Shown: one piece after another, positions 39,541 to 50,371 of the stretch
How the letters are laid out: every line of letters begins with the position of its first letter
Position numbering within the stretch: the first letter of the stretch is position 1
Assembly: GCF_020026925.1 (NCBI RefSeq)
Contig: NZ_JAIQDW010000003.1
Span: forward strand, 248,001-312,000
Direction: 5' to 3'
Length of the DNA stretch: 64,000 bases
Origin: Flavobacterium hibisci
GTDB lineage: Bacteria; Bacteroidota; Bacteroidia; Flavobacteriales; Flavobacteriaceae
The notes under the pieces: generated by a model
The model's input: the letters and a program-made list of their open reading frames with translations, nothing else
Told to the model about the DNA's origin: nothing
The model's database searches: none
Made by a program: the position numbers and the translations under genes

Positions 39541-40794
39541 ATGGAAAATTTAGCATTAATCGATTCATTCTCAGAGTTTAAAGATAATAAACTTATTGAT
39601 CGTGTAACGCTTATGGCAATTTTAGAGGACGTGTTTAGAAATGCATTGAAGAAAAAATACGGTTCAGATGATAACTTCGACATTATCATAAATCCTGATA
39701 AAGGAGATATGGAGATATGGAGAAGAAGAGTAATTGTTGCTGATGAGGATCTTGACTTTGAAAATGAAGAAATTACACTTACTGAAGCAAGAAAAATTGA
39801 AGCGGATTTTGAAATTGGTGAAGAGGTTTCTGAAGAGGTAAAATTGATTGATTTAGGAAGAAGGGCTATCTTAGCGCTTCGCCAGAACTTGATTTCTAAA
39901 ATACACGAACACGATAATACTAATCTTTATAAACAATTTAAAGATATTATTGGTGATATTTATACAGCAGAAGTGCATCACGTAAGACCAAGAGTTGTAA
40001 TTTTGGTGGATGATGAAGGGAATGAAATTGTGCTTCCGAAAGAAAAACAAATTCCATCTGACTTTTTCCGAAAAGGAGATAATGTTAGGGGAATTATTGA
40101 AAGCGTTGAATTAAAAGGAAATAAACCTCAAATCATCATGTCAAGAACTTCTGAGAAGTTTTTAGAAAAATTATTTGAACAGGAAATTCCTGAAGTATTC
40201 GATGGTTTAATTACAGTTAAAAATGTAGTCCGTATTCCTGGTGAAAAAGCAAAAGTAGCTGTAGATTCATATGATGACAGAATAGATCCTGTTGGAGCTT
40301 GTGTTGGTATGAAAGGGTCTCGTATTCATGGAATTGTTCGTGAGTTAGGAAATGAAAATATTGACGTAATCAATTATACAAATAATATTCAATTGTTTAT
40401 TACAAGAGCTTTAAGTCCTGCCAAAGTTTCATCAGTTAAAATTGATGAGGAAAATAAAAGAGCTGAAGTTTTCTTGAAATTAGAAGAAGTTTCTAAAGCA
40501 ATTGGTAGAGGAGGTCATAATATTAAATTAGCAGGCCAGTTAACAGGTTATGAGTTAGATGTAATTCGAGAAGGAGATGTTGCCGGTGCAATTGCAGATG
40601 AAGATGATGTTGAATTATCAGAGTTTTCAGATGAAATTGAAGACTGGGTAATTGAAGAGTTTGCTAAAATAGGTCTGGATACAGCAAAAAGTATTTTGAG
40701 TCAGGAAGTAGAAGATTTAGTAAGAAGAACCGATTTAGAAGAGGAAACAATTCTGGATGTTATGAAAATACTAAAAGAAGAGTTTGATAACTAG
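39541..40794 (+). CDS. nusA: Transcription termination/antitermination factor NusA
   Basis: A 417-residue NusA: N-terminal RNA-polymerase-binding domain (about 1-125), S1 domain (about 130-200), and KH1/KH2 domains (PVGACVGMKGSRIHGIVRELGNENIDV near 255-285; VSKAIGRGGHNIKLA near 320). It pauses RNA polymerase and helps terminator and antiterminator folding. It lacks the acidic repeats of E. coli NusA, as is usual outside proteobacteria. The gap from rimP is 14 bases. Confidence 0.96.
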   Translation: MENLALIDSFSEFKDNKLIDRVTLMAILEDVFRNALKKKYGSDDNFDIIINPDKGDMEIWRRRVIVADEDLDFENEEITLTEARKIEADFEIGEEVSEEVKLIDLGRRAILALRQNLISKIHEHDNTNLYKQFKDIIGDIYTAEVHHVRPRVVILVDDEGNEIVLPKEKQIPSDFFRKGDNVRGIIESVELKGNKPQIIMSRTSEKFLEKLFEQEIPEVFDGLITVKNVVRIPGEKAKVAVDSYDDRIDPVGACVGMKGSRIHGIVRELGNENIDVINYTNNIQLFITRALSPAKVSSVKIDEENKRAEVFLKLEEVSKAIGRGGHNIKLAGQLTGYELDVIREGDVAGAIADEDDVELSEFSDEIEDWVIEEFAKIGLDTAKSILSQEVEDLVRRTDLEEETILDVMKILKEEFDN

Positions 40795-40844
40795 TTGTAT
40801 CTGCTCTAACAACACAACGAAAAAGGTAATAATAAAAAGGTTAT

Positions 40845-43697
40845 ATGTCTGAAGAGAGAGTAATAAGAATAAACAAGGTTTTAAGGGAATTAAATATTTC
40901 GTTAGAAAGAGCTGTTGATTATCTAAAAGATAAGGGGATTGCTATTGATGCAAATCCAAACGCTAAAATTTCTGACAGTGAATTTAATATCCTTCAAAGA
41001 CAATTTGCGGGCGATAAGGGGAATAAGGAAGCTTCCAAAGAAGTAGGGGAAGAGAAAAGAAAGGAAAAAGAAGCATTGCGTGTTGAGCGCGAAAAGGAAA
41101 TCGAAGATAAACGCAGACAAGACGAAGAACGTCAAAAACAACAGGAGATTATAAAAGCGAAGGCTGTTGTAACGGGGCCTGTTCAGGTGGGTAAGATTGA
41201 TTTAAACCCAAAAAAGACAGTTGTTGCTACTCCTTCAGAAGAACCGGTTAAGACTGAGGAGTCAAAAGTTGTTGCTCACAAGGAAGTTGAAAAACCAATT
41301 CAAAAAGAAGATGGTAAAACTGATGGTCTGGTAACTGCAGACAAAGCAGATCCTATTATTACTGAGAAAAAAGAAATAAAAGCTGAAACTTCTAAAACAG
41401 CAAAAGATCCAGTTGTTTCAACTGATCCCGAAACTGCAGAAGAAACGATCACTACACAATATCAAAAATTATCGGGAACGACTCTTACAGGTCAGACAAT
41501 TGATTTATCTCAATTTAATAAACCTAAGAAAAAGAAAGAGGATCCAAAGATAACGCCGAATAAACCGGGTACTCCGGGTGCAAATAATAACGCTAATAAA
41601 AATAAGCGTAAAAGAATTGCTCCTAAACCAGGTACTTCTGGGGTGCAAAAAACAGTTACAGGTAATGTTTCGGGAACACCAAATCCTAATAAAATTACGC
41701 CAAACACAGGTGGTGGTTTTAACGCTAATAGAAGTGCGAGACCTGGCTTTGTGAAAGGAAACCGTCCGGCTATAGTTGCTAAAGTTGAGCCTACTGAGGA
41801 GGAAGTAAAAAACCAAATTAGAGAAACTCTTGAAAAGCTACAAGGTAAAGGTGGAAAATCAAAAGCGGCTAAATACAGAAGAGATAAAAGAGATACGCAT
41901 CGTCAGAAATCTGATGAAGAGCAAAGAGCACTTGACGAAGGAAGTAAGACTATTAAAGTGACTGAGTTTGTTACTGTAGGTGAAATTGCAATCATGATGG
42001 ATGTGCCAATTACTAAGGTTATTGGAACTTGTATGTCGCTTGGTATAATGGTTACCATGAACCAACGTTTAGATGCTGAAACTCTAACTATCGTAGCTGA
42101 CGAGTTTGGTTATGAAGTTGAGTTTATCACAGTTGATATCGAAGAAGCTATCGAGGTAGTTGAAGATAGGGAAGAAGATTTAGTGGTTAGAGCCCCAATT
42201 GTAACAGTAATGGGGCACGTTGACCACGGTAAAACATCTTTACTGGATTATATCCGTAAAGAAAATGTTATCGCTGGTGAGTCCGGAGGTATTACGCAGC
42301 ACATTGGAGCTTACGGAGTAACTTTGGATAATGGTCAGAAAATTGCGTTTTTAGATACTCCTGGTCACGAGGCGTTTACCGCGATGCGTGCACGTGGAGC
42401 TCAGGTTACAGATATCGCAATTATTGTAGTAGCTGCCGATGATGATATCATGCCGCAAACAAAAGAAGCAATCTCTCACGCACAAGCTGCGGGAGTTCCA
42501 ATTATATTCGCTATCAACAAAATTGATAAACCAAATGCTAATGTTGAGAAAATCAAAGAGCGTTTGGCTGGTATGAATTTACTTGTTGAAGACTGGGGTG
42601 GAAAAATTCAATCCCATGATATTTCTGCTAAAGTAGGAACAGGAGTAAAGGAATTGCTGGAAAAAGTATTGTTAGAAGCTGAAATTCTTGATTTAAAAGC
42701 AAATCCAAATAAGGCTGCTCAGGGAACTGTTGTTGAGGCTTTTCTGGACAAAGGAAAAGGATATGTTTCTACGATATTAGTGCAGCAGGGAACTCTTAAA
42801 ATTGGAGATTACATGTTGGCAGGTAAACATCATGGTAAAATTAAAGCCATGCATGATGAGCGTGGACATAATGTAAAAGAAGCTGGGCCTTCGACTCCAG
42901 TATCTGTTTTAGGTCTTGATGGAGCTGCTACGGCTGGAGATAAATTCAATGTGTTTGAAGACGAAAAAGAAGCAAAACAAATTGCATCTAAACGTTCTCA
43001 GTTAATGCGAGAGCAATCAGTGCGTACTCAAAGACATATTACGCTTGATGAAATTGGACGTCGTATTGCTCTTGGTCAGTTTAAAGAATTAAATGTTATC
43101 CTTAAAGGTGACGTTGATGGATCAGTTGAGGCATTATCTGACTCATTCTCTAAACTTTCCACAGAAGAAGTCCAGATTAATATTATACACAAAGGGGTTG
43201 GGGCAATTACGGAAACTGATGTTAACTTAGCTTCTGCTTCAGATGCTATTATTATCGGATTTAATGTTCGACCTGCTGGAAATGCAAGACAGCTTGCAGA
43301 TAAAGAAGAAATAGATATCCGTTATTATTCTATTATCTATGCCGCTATCGACGACTTGAAAGATGCTATGGAAGGAATGTTAGCTCCTGAGATGAAAGAA
43401 GAAATTCTTGGTACAGCAGAAATTCGTGAGATTTTCAAAATTTCCAAAGTAGGTTCTATTGCTGGTTGTATGGTAACTGACGGCAAAATTTTAAGATCGT
43501 CTAAAATTAGGGTTATCAGAGAAGGTGTTGTGGTGCATACAGGAGAACTTGTAGCATTGAAACGTTTTAAAGATGATGTTAAAGAAGTGACAAAAGGATA
43601 TGATTGCGGTATTCAGATCAAAGGTTTTAATGATATCGAAGAAAGAGATGTTATTGAAGCATATCATGAGGTTGCGATTAAAAAGAAATTGAAATAA
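40845..43697 (+). CDS. infB: Translation initiation factor IF-2
   Basis: A 950-residue GTPase that places initiator tRNA on the 30S subunit. Residues 1-350 are the variable, charged, Pro/Asn-rich N-terminal part; the IF2_N motif lies near 370-420; the G domain has [22 protein letters not shown] and NKIDKP; domains II to IV follow. Last gene of the operon, with a strong terminator downstream. Confidence 0.97.
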   Translation: MSEERVIRINKVLRELNISLERAVDYLKDKGIAIDANPNAKISDSEFNILQRQFAGDKGNKEASKEVGEEKRKEKEALRVEREKEIEDKRRQDEERQKQQEIIKAKAVVTGPVQVGKIDLNPKKTVVATPSEEPVKTEESKVVAHKEVEKPIQKEDGKTDGLVTADKADPIITEKKEIKAETSKTAKDPVVSTDPETAEETITTQYQKLSGTTLTGQTIDLSQFNKPKKKKEDPKITPNKPGTPGANNNANKNKRKRIAPKPGTSGVQKTVTGNVSGTPNPNKITPNTGGGFNANRSARPGFVKGNRPAIVAKVEPTEEEVKNQIRETLEKLQGKGGKSKAAKYRRDKRDTHRQKSDEEQRALDEGSKTIKVTEFVTVGEIAIMMDVPITKVIGTCMSLGIMVTMNQRLDAETLTIVADEFGYEVEFITVDIEEAIEVVEDREEDLVVRAPIVTVMGHVDHGKTSLLDYIRKENVIAGESGGITQHIGAYGVTLDNGQKIAFLDTPGHEAFTAMRARGAQVTDIAIIVVAADDDIMPQTKEAISHAQAAGVPIIFAINKIDKPNANVEKIKERLAGMNLLVEDWGGKIQSHDISAKVGTGVKELLEKVLLEAEILDLKANPNKAAQGTVVEAFLDKGKGYVSTILVQQGTLKIGDYMLAGKHHGKIKAMHDERGHNVKEAGPSTPVSVLGLDGAATAGDKFNVFEDEKEAKQIASKRSQLMREQSVRTQRHITLDEIGRRIALGQFKELNVILKGDVDGSVEALSDSFSKLSTEEVQINIIHKGVGAITETDVNLASASDAIIIGFNVRPAGNARQLADKEEIDIRYYSIIYAAIDDLKDAMEGMLAPEMKEEILGTAEIREIFKISKVGSIAGCMVTDGKILRSSKIRVIREGVVVHTGELVALKRFKDDVKEVTKGYDCGIQIKGFNDIEERDVIEAYHEVAIKKKLK

Positions 43698-43702
43698 TAT
43701 TT

Positions 43703-43745
43703 AAAAGCAAAAAAGTCCCGATTTAATCGGGACTTTTTTGCTTTT
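43703..43745. terminator. Strong bidirectional terminator after infB
   Basis: A 20-bp perfect stem: AAAAGCAAAAAAGTCCCGAT pairs with the bases ending at 43745, with loop TTA. T-runs are present on both strands. The following 164 bases up to the SPOR gene show nothing else. Confidence 0.95.
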
Positions 43746-43909
43746 AAAATGACTGTAAATTTAATGTGTTACTCTTTGCTGTTTTTAATATTTAATGCTT
43801 AGAACTACTTAAAATTAATCAAAACAAAAGTCTTTTTTAATGTTGTAGAATTTAACTTTTAAAGGTACAAACAAATAACAAGTATTTTTATATTGAGTTT
43901 GCCTAAAAT

Positions 43910-44299
43910 TTATTTGCTTGGTTTAATAAGGAATACGCTTTTGTATTTCTTTCTAATTTCTTCTAAATTTCGTTCTGCTTCAATTCTTGTTTTAAAATTC
44001 CCAACGACTACTTTATAGTTTGGAGTATTAAAAATTATAGTTCCGTCAATGTTGTTAAATTCCCTTTTGAAATTAGATAAAGTCTTTTTTGCTTCTTCAC
44101 TTTTGCCACTGAAAATTTGAATTTTGTAAGTGTCATTGGTACTAATTGACGTGTTAATTTTACGCTTATCATTTAGTAATTGCTCAAATTTAGGATCTTG
44201 ATTCAAAGTAATGTTTTGGTCCTGAGCATTAATATTGAGTGTTAAAGTAAGCATGGGTAATAGTAATAAAATCTTTTTTGAAGGGGTTAAAATTCTCAT
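43910..44299 (-). CDS. SPOR domain-containing secreted protein
   Basis: A 129-residue exported protein (signal peptide ILTPSKKILLLLPMLTLTLNINA). The C-terminal SPOR domain (about 55-127) has the pattern YKIQIFSGKSEEAKKTLSNF ... YKVVVGNFKTRIEAERNLEEI. SPOR domains bind glycan strands stripped of stem peptides, usually at division sites. The ATG at 44299 is used; TATTTTTG at 44318-44325 is its promoter box. It is divergent from actA. Confidence 0.85.
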   Translation of the reverse strand: MRILTPSKKILLLLPMLTLTLNINAQDQNITLNQDPKFEQLLNDKRKINTSISTNDTYKIQIFSGKSEEAKKTLSNFKREFNNIDGTIIFNTPNYKVVVGNFKTRIEAERNLEEIRKKYKSVFLIKPSK

Positions 44300-44317
44300 A
44301 ATGTGATGGTTTTTATA

Positions 44318-44325
44318 CAAAAATA
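44318..44325 (-). promoter_or_regulatory. Promoter -7 element of the SPOR gene
   Basis: TATTTTTG on the minus strand fits TAnnTTTG, 19 bases before the ATG at 44299. Confidence 0.5.
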
Positions 44326-44401
44326 ATGTTTAAAATTTATATGTGAAAAGTTTGTGCTATTTAGAATTGATATAAATTGATATTTAAGACTATTTTAAGG
44401 T

Positions 44402-44431
44402 TTTGAGAATAGTACTTAAATTGTATTTTTG
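44402..44431 (+). promoter_or_regulatory. Promoter of the actA-F/cta operon
   Basis: TTTG (44402-44405), an 18-base spacer and TATTTTTG (44424-44431). The leader to actA would be about 80 bases, with no clear fold. Confidence 0.7.
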
Positions 44432-44518
44432 TGCAGGTTTTAAAAAAGCGGTATTAGATTTAACTGATTAATTACAGAAAAAATCATACCAAAAAATTAG
44501 TAGATAATTTTATACTAT

Positions 44519-45850
44519 ATGAAAAAGGTGGGTAACCATAATTCGATCTCAAGAAAATTGATGCTTAGCTTGTCGCTATCGCTGATTTTCTCCCTAACTT
44601 CATTTGCTCAAGATCCTGCTGCAGCTCCTGCGGCGACTGAAGCTGCTGCTGCTCCGGCTGCGGCATCTGGAGGTGATCCGGTAAAAGGGAAAGAACTTTT
44701 TAATGCAAATTGCGCTGCATGTCACAAATTAGATGCTAAATCAACTGGTCCAGCTTTACGTGGGGTTGCTGCTAAGCATGATATGGCTTGGATTTACAAG
44801 TGGGTGCATAACAGTTCTGACATGATTAAGTCAGGTGATCCTGTTGCAGTTAAACTTTTTGAAGAGAATAATAAGTCAGTAATGACTTCTTTTCCTCAAT
44901 TGTCTGAAGGAGATATTGATAATATTATTGCTTATACTTCTGAAGTAAAAGCTGAACCTGCTACAGCTCCTGGAACTGTTCCTCCTGGGCAGAAAGTTGA
45001 AGGTGGTGGAATTTCAAACAATATTATTTTAGGAGCTCTTGCTCTTGTAATGGCTATTTTAGTTGTGATGTTGTTTATGGTGAACAAGGTTTTAACTAAA
45101 GTTGCAAATAAAAATGGTATTGAGGTTGCTCCAAAAGAAGTAAGGCTTCCAATCTGGAAAGCTTTCGCTAGAAACCAATTCTTGGTTTTAGTAACTGCAA
45201 TTTTCTTGCTTTTGGCTAGTGGTTATTTTGTTTATGGTTACTTAATGCAGGTAGGTGTAGATCAGAATTATGAGCCAATTCAGCCAATTCATTACTCTCA
45301 TAAAATTCACGCTGGCGATAACGAGATTAATTGTAAATATTGTCACTCTGCTGCTCGTGTAAGTAAAAATGCTGGTATTCCTTCGTTAAATGTTTGTATG
45401 AACTGTCATAAAAATATTTCTGAGGTTGCTGAAACAACGGCTACTGCTGAATACAGTAAAGCATTCTATGATGCTCAGATCCAAAAATTATATGATGCTG
45501 TTGGGTGGGATAAAACTAAACAGGTTTATACCGGAAAAACACAGCCTGTTAAATGGGTACGTATTCATAACTTGCCTGATTTTGTTTACTTCAATCACTC
45601 TCAACACGTTTCTGTTGCAGGTATTGAATGTCAAACTTGTCACGGGCCAGTACAGGAATTTGAAATTATGAAGCAATACTCTAAATTAACAATGGGATGG
45701 TGTGTTGATTGCCATAGAAAAACTGATGTTAAGATGGAGGGTAATGCTTATTATGACAAAATTCATGCTGAGCTTTCTAAAAAATACGGTGTAGAGAAAT
45801 TAACTGCAGCGCAAATGGGAGGTTTAGAGTGTGGTAAATGCCACTATTAA
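44519..45850 (+). CDS. actA: Alternative complex III subunit ActA, hexahaem cytochrome c
   Basis: A 443-residue multihaem cytochrome. After a signal peptide and an Ala/Pro-rich linker comes a monohaem domain (CAACH, with axial Met region SVMTSF), then a transmembrane helix near 165-185 and another near 225-250, then a pentahaem domain with CKYCH, CMNCH, CQTCH, CVDCH and a terminal CGKCH. That makes six CxxCH motifs. ActA carries electrons from quinol oxidised by the complex towards the oxidase. First gene of the respiratory cluster. Confidence 0.95.
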   Translation: MKKVGNHNSISRKLMLSLSLSLIFSLTSFAQDPAAAPAATEAAAAPAAASGGDPVKGKELFNANCAACHKLDAKSTGPALRGVAAKHDMAWIYKWVHNSSDMIKSGDPVAVKLFEENNKSVMTSFPQLSEGDIDNIIAYTSEVKAEPATAPGTVPPGQKVEGGGISNNIILGALALVMAILVVMLFMVNKVLTKVANKNGIEVAPKEVRLPIWKAFARNQFLVLVTAIFLLLASGYFVYGYLMQVGVDQNYEPIQPIHYSHKIHAGDNEINCKYCHSAARVSKNAGIPSLNVCMNCHKNISEVAETTATAEYSKAFYDAQIQKLYDAVGWDKTKQVYTGKTQPVKWVRIHNLPDFVYFNHSQHVSVAGIECQTCHGPVQEFEIMKQYSKLTMGWCVDCHRKTDVKMEGNAYYDKIHAELSKKYGVEKLTAAQMGGLECGKCHY

Positions 45851-45882
45851 TCGATTTATTAAGATTTTAATATATATATACA

Positions 45883-48800
45883 ATGTCATCAAACAAAAAA
45901 TACTGGAAAAGTGTTGAGGAGCTAGAAAATAGCTCTATTGTTGAGGCGCTTAGAAATAACGAGTTTGTTGAAGAGATTCCTACTGATGAGTTTTTGGGTA
46001 ACGCTGATGCTTTATCTACATCTGGAACTTCACGTCGTGACTTTTTAAAGTACGTAGGGTTTAGTACAGCAGCTGTTACATTGGCTGCATGCGAAGGTCC
46101 TGTTCACAAGTCTATCCCTTATGTATTACAACCGGAACAAATCATTCCTGGTGTTGCAGATTATTATGCAACTACCGTTTTTGATGGTTTTGATTTTGCT
46201 AATCTTTTGGTTAAAACTCGTGAGGGTCGTCCAATTAAAATTGAAAACAATACAATTGCTGGTGCTAAATTTGCAGCTAACGCAAGAATTCATGCTTCTA
46301 TTTTAGGATTATATGATAGTACGCGTTTAAAAGAGCCTAAAGTAGATGGTAAAGATTCTACCTGGTCAGCAGTTGATTTAAAAATTAAATCTAGTTTAGC
46401 AGATGCTAAAGCAAAAGGTGGACAAGTAGTATTGTTGACTAATACTTTAGCTAGTCCTTCTACAGAGAAATTAATTGCTGAGTTTATTGCAAAAAATCCA
46501 AACGCTAAGCACGTTGTATATGATGCAGTTTCATCATCTGAAGCTTTAGATGCTTTTGAAGCTGTTTACGGTCAAAGAGCTTTAGTTGATTACGATTTTT
46601 CAAAAGCTTCATTAATCGTATCTGTTGGTGCTGATTTCTTAGGAGACTGGCAAGGTGGGGGATATGATACAGGATATGCGCAAGGGCGTATTCCTCAAAA
46701 CGGAAAAATGTCTCGTCACTTCCAGTTTGAATCAAATATGACATTGTCTGGAGCTGCAGCTGATAAGCGAGTTCCAATGACTGTAGCTGCTCAAAAGCAA
46801 GCTTTAGTTCAAATTTATAATATTATTGCAGGTGCTTCTGTTCCTGTTTCTTTAGATGAGAAATTTAAAGTAGAAGTAGTTAAAGCTGCTCAGCAACTTA
46901 AAGCTGCTGGTTCAAAAGGAGTTTTAGTATCAGGAATTGAAGATAAAAATGCTCAATTACTAGTTTTAGCTATTAATCAGGTATTAGCTAGTGAGGCTTT
47001 TACTACTGCTGGGGCAAGACAAATTAGAAAAGGTTCTAACGTGGCTGTTGCACAGTTAATTAAAGATTTGAATGCTGGAAGTATTCATACTTTAATTATG
47101 AGTGGAGTTAATCCTGTTTATACTTTAGCTGATTCAGCTGCTTTTGTATCTGGATTGAAAAAAGTTAAAACGTCTGTTTCTTTTTCATTAAAAGAAGATG
47201 AAACTGCATCAATTGTTTCAATTGCTGCGCCAGCTCCTCACTACTTAGAGTCTTGGGGAGATCTTGAGTTAACAAGTGGAACTTACAGCTTGACTCAGCC
47301 AACGATTCGTCCTATTTTTAACACAAAACAATTTCAAGATGTTTTATTGTCAATAAATGGCACAGCAGGTACTTTTTATGACTACCTAAAAGTAAATTCT
47401 GGGGCTTACACTTCAGGTGCTTCTTGGAATAAAGTATTACATGATGGTGTAGCAATAGTTGGAGCTGCAGCATTATCAGGAGGTGCTATTGATGCTGCTT
47501 CTGCTGCAAATGCTGTTGCAAAATCTAAATCTGCTGGTGATTTTGAATTAGTGTTATACACTAAAACAGGATTAGGAGACGGGCAGCATGCTAACAACCC
47601 TTGGTTGCAAGAGTTTCCAGATCCAATTACAAGAGTTTCTTGGGATAATTACGTTACAGTTTCTAATGTAGATGCTAAAAAACTTGGTTTGTCAAACGAA
47701 ATTGTTGCAAACGGAGGTTTAAATGGTAGTTATGCTACTATTACTGTTGATGGAGTTAAATTAGAAAACGTTCCAGTAATCGTTCAGCCAGGACAAGCAG
47801 TTGGAACTGTAGGTCTAGCTCTTGGGTACGGACGTAAAGCAGCTTTAAAAGAAGAAATGCAAGTAGGTTTAAATGCTTACACTTTATATAAAGGTTTCAA
47901 TAATGTTCAGTCAGTTTCTATTGCTAAAGCCTCTGGAGTTCATGAGTTTGCTTGTGTTCAAGGCCAGAAAACTTTAATGGGTAGAGGAGATATCATTAAA
48001 GAAACTACTTTAGAAATATTCAATACTAAAGATGCTGAGCATTGGAATGAAAAGCCAATGGTATCTTTAGATCACCAGGAAGTTGAGGCTACAACTGTAG
48101 ATCTTTGGGAATCATTTGATCGTACAACTGGTCATCACTTCAATCTTTCAATTGACTTAAATGCTTGTACTGGATGTGGAGCTTGTGTTATCGCTTGTCA
48201 TGCAGAAAACAACGTTCCTGTTGTAGGTAAAGCAGAGATAAGAAGAAGTCGTGATATGCACTGGTTGCGTATTGATAGATACTATTCTTCTGAAAGTACT
48301 TTTGAAGGTGATAACGAAAGAAAAGAAGGAATTGCTGGTTTATCTAGTTCATTATCTACATTTAATGAAATGGAAAAAGCAGGAGACAATCCTCAAGTTG
48401 CTTTCCAGCCTGTAATGTGTCAACACTGTAATCACGCACCTTGTGAAACAGTTTGTCCGGTTGCTGCAACTTCTCACGGCCGTGAAGGTCAAAACCATAT
48501 GGCTTACAACAGATGTGTTGGTACTCGTTACTGTGCAAACAACTGTCCATATAAAGTACGTCGTTTTAACTGGTTCTTATACAACAAAAACACTGAGTTC
48601 GATTATCATATGAACGATGATTTAGGCCGTATGGTATTAAATCCTGACGTTAACGTACGTTCTCGTGGTGTTATGGAAAAATGTTCTATGTGTATCCAAA
48701 TGACACAGGCTACTAAATTAAAAGCTAAAAATGAAGGCCGTCCAGTTAGAGATGGAGAATTCCAAACAGCTTGTTCTAGTGCTTGTTCTTCAGGGGCGAT

Positions 48801-48933
48801 GATATTTGGTGATGTAAATGATAAAGAAAGTAAAGTTGCTAAATTAGCTGCTGACGAAAGATCATACCACTTATTAGAGCATGTAGGTACAAAACCTAAT
48901 GTGGTTTACCATGTTAAAGTTAGAAATACTTAG
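45883..48933 (+). CDS. actB: Alternative complex III subunit ActB, iron-sulphur/molybdopterin-oxidoreductase-like
   Basis: A 1016-residue protein made of a molybdopterin-oxidoreductase-like part (to about 740) and a ferredoxin-like part with four cysteine clusters: CTGCGACVIACHAEN, CQHCNHAPCETVCP, CVGTRYCANNCPY and CSMCIQMT with ACSSACSSGA. The twin-arginine signal TSRRDFLKYVGFS near residue 48, ending at LAAC, sends the folded protein outward and may add a lipid. In this complex the first part holds no molybdenum cofactor. The iron-sulphur clusters wire ActC to the haems of ActA. Confidence 0.96.
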   Translation: MSSNKKYWKSVEELENSSIVEALRNNEFVEEIPTDEFLGNADALSTSGTSRRDFLKYVGFSTAAVTLAACEGPVHKSIPYVLQPEQIIPGVADYYATTVFDGFDFANLLVKTREGRPIKIENNTIAGAKFAANARIHASILGLYDSTRLKEPKVDGKDSTWSAVDLKIKSSLADAKAKGGQVVLLTNTLASPSTEKLIAEFIAKNPNAKHVVYDAVSSSEALDAFEAVYGQRALVDYDFSKASLIVSVGADFLGDWQGGGYDTGYAQGRIPQNGKMSRHFQFESNMTLSGAAADKRVPMTVAAQKQALVQIYNIIAGASVPVSLDEKFKVEVVKAAQQLKAAGSKGVLVSGIEDKNAQLLVLAINQVLASEAFTTAGARQIRKGSNVAVAQLIKDLNAGSIHTLIMSGVNPVYTLADSAAFVSGLKKVKTSVSFSLKEDETASIVSIAAPAPHYLESWGDLELTSGTYSLTQPTIRPIFNTKQFQDVLLSINGTAGTFYDYLKVNSGAYTSGASWNKVLHDGVAIVGAAALSGGAIDAASAANAVAKSKSAGDFELVLYTKTGLGDGQHANNPWLQEFPDPITRVSWDNYVTVSNVDAKKLGLSNEIVANGGLNGSYATITVDGVKLENVPVIVQPGQAVGTVGLALGYGRKAALKEEMQVGLNAYTLYKGFNNVQSVSIAKASGVHEFACVQGQKTLMGRGDIIKETTLEIFNTKDAEHWNEKPMVSLDHQEVEATTVDLWESFDRTTGHHFNLSIDLNACTGCGACVIACHAENNVPVVGKAEIRRSRDMHWLRIDRYYSSESTFEGDNERKEGIAGLSSSLSTFNEMEKAGDNPQVAFQPVMCQHCNHAPCETVCPVAATSHGREGQNHMAYNRCVGTRYCANNCPYKVRRFNWFLYNKNTEFDYHMNDDLGRMVLNPDVNVRSRGVMEKCSMCIQMTQATKLKAKNEGRPVRDGEFQTACSSACSSGAMIFGDVNDKESKVAKLAADERSYHLLEHVGTKPNVVYHVKVRNT

Positions 48934-48967
48934 TAAAATTATTAATTAAGAAACAATATAAAGGATT

Positions 48968-50371
48968 ATGTCGTCTCACTACGAAGCACCCATTAGAAAA
49001 CCTTTAGTTATAGGTGATAAATCATATCACGATGTAACTGTAGATGTGGCAGCACCTGTTGAAGGTCCTGCAAATAAGCAATGGTGGATTGTATTTTCAA
49101 TCGCATTAATAGCCTTCCTTTGGGGGTTGGGTTGTATAATTTACACCGTATCTACCGGTATCGGAACATGGGGATTAAATAAAACAGTTGGTTGGGCCTG
49201 GGATATCACTAACTTCGTTTGGTGGGTAGGTATTGGTCACGCCGGAACATTAATTTCTGCGGTATTATTACTTTTCCGTCAACGTTGGAGAATGGCTATC
49301 AACCGTTCTGCAGAAGCTATGACTATTTTCTCTGTAGTACAAGCGGGTCTATTTCCAATTATTCACATGGGACGTCCTTGGTTAGCATACTGGGTATTAC
49401 CTATTCCAAACCAATTTGGATCTTTATGGGTAAACTTTAACTCCCCTTTACTTTGGGACGTATTCGCGATTTCAACTTATCTTTCAGTATCATTAGTTTT
49501 CTGGTGGACTGGTTTGTTACCTGACTTTGCAATGCTTCGTGATAGAGCTATTACTCCATTTAACAAAAGAGTTTATTCTATCTTAAGTTTTGGATGGAGC
49601 GGTAGAGCAAAAGACTGGCAGCGTTTTGAAGAAGTATCTTTGGTATTAGCTGGTTTAGCTACTCCTCTTGTACTTTCTGTACACACGATTGTATCTATGG
49701 ACTTTGCTACTTCTGTAATTCCGGGATGGCATACAACAATTTTTCCTCCGTACTTCGTTGCTGGAGCTGTTTTCTCGGGATTTGCAATGGTAAATACGTT
49801 GCTAATCGTTATGAGAAAAGTTTCTAATCTTGAAGCATACATCACATTACAGCATATCGAGTTAATGAACATCATTATCATGATTACTGGTTCTATCGTA
49901 GGTGTAGCTTATATTACTGAGTTATTTGTGGCTTGGTATTCAGGTGTGGAATATGAGCAATATGCATTCTTAAACAGAGCTACCGGACCTTACTGGTGGG
50001 CATATTGGGCGATGATGACTTGTAACGTTTTCTCTCCCCAGTTTATGTGGTTTAAAAAACTAAGAACAAGTATCATGTTTTCATTTGTAATTTCGATTGT
50101 AGTAAACATCGGGATGTGGTTTGAAAGATTTGTAATTATTGTTACTTCTCTGCATAGGGATTATCTTCCATCTTCCTGGACAATGTTTTCGCCAACATTT
50201 GTTGATATTGGAATTTTCATTGGAACAATTGGTTTCTTCTTCGTATTGTTTTTATTATATTCAAGAACTTTCCCTGTAATTGCTCAGGCAGAGGTTAAGA
50301 CAATTTTGAAAGGAACAGGAGATAATTACATTAGAGAAAGAGCAAATAGTAAAGATTCACATCATGAGTAA
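48968..50371 (+). CDS. actC: Alternative complex III subunit ActC, NrfD-like quinol-binding membrane protein
   Basis: A 467-residue NrfD/PsrC-type protein with about ten transmembrane helices; WWVGIGHAGTLISAVLLLFRQ and FPIIHMGRPWLAYWV hold the conserved His/Asp residues of the quinol site. It oxidises menaquinol and is thought to have a half-channel for protons. The stop overlaps the actD start by 8 bases. Confidence 0.95.
   Translation: MSSHYEAPIRKPLVIGDKSYHDVTVDVAAPVEGPANKQWWIVFSIALIAFLWGLGCIIYTVSTGIGTWGLNKTVGWAWDITNFVWWVGIGHAGTLISAVLLLFRQRWRMAINRSAEAMTIFSVVQAGLFPIIHMGRPWLAYWVLPIPNQFGSLWVNFNSPLLWDVFAISTYLSVSLVFWWTGLLPDFAMLRDRAITPFNKRVYSILSFGWSGRAKDWQRFEEVSLVLAGLATPLVLSVHTIVSMDFATSVIPGWHTTIFPPYFVAGAVFSGFAMVNTLLIVMRKVSNLEAYITLQHIELMNIIIMITGSIVGVAYITELFVAWYSGVEYEQYAFLNRATGPYWWAYWAMMTCNVFSPQFMWFKKLRTSIMFSFVISIVVNIGMWFERFVIIVTSLHRDYLPSSWTMFSPTFVDIGIFIGTIGFFFVLFLLYSRTFPVIAQAEVKTILKGTGDNYIRERANSKDSHHE

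Noticed and set aside
41505..41816. Open frames on the strand opposite to infB, ahcY, actB and other genes
   Set aside because: They lie wholly within strongly supported genes, have no family features and no promoter or spacing of their own.
45883..48933. ActB as an active molybdenum oxidoreductase
   Set aside because: The neighbourhood and the domain order identify the alternative complex III subunit, whose molybdopterin-like part carries no cofactor.
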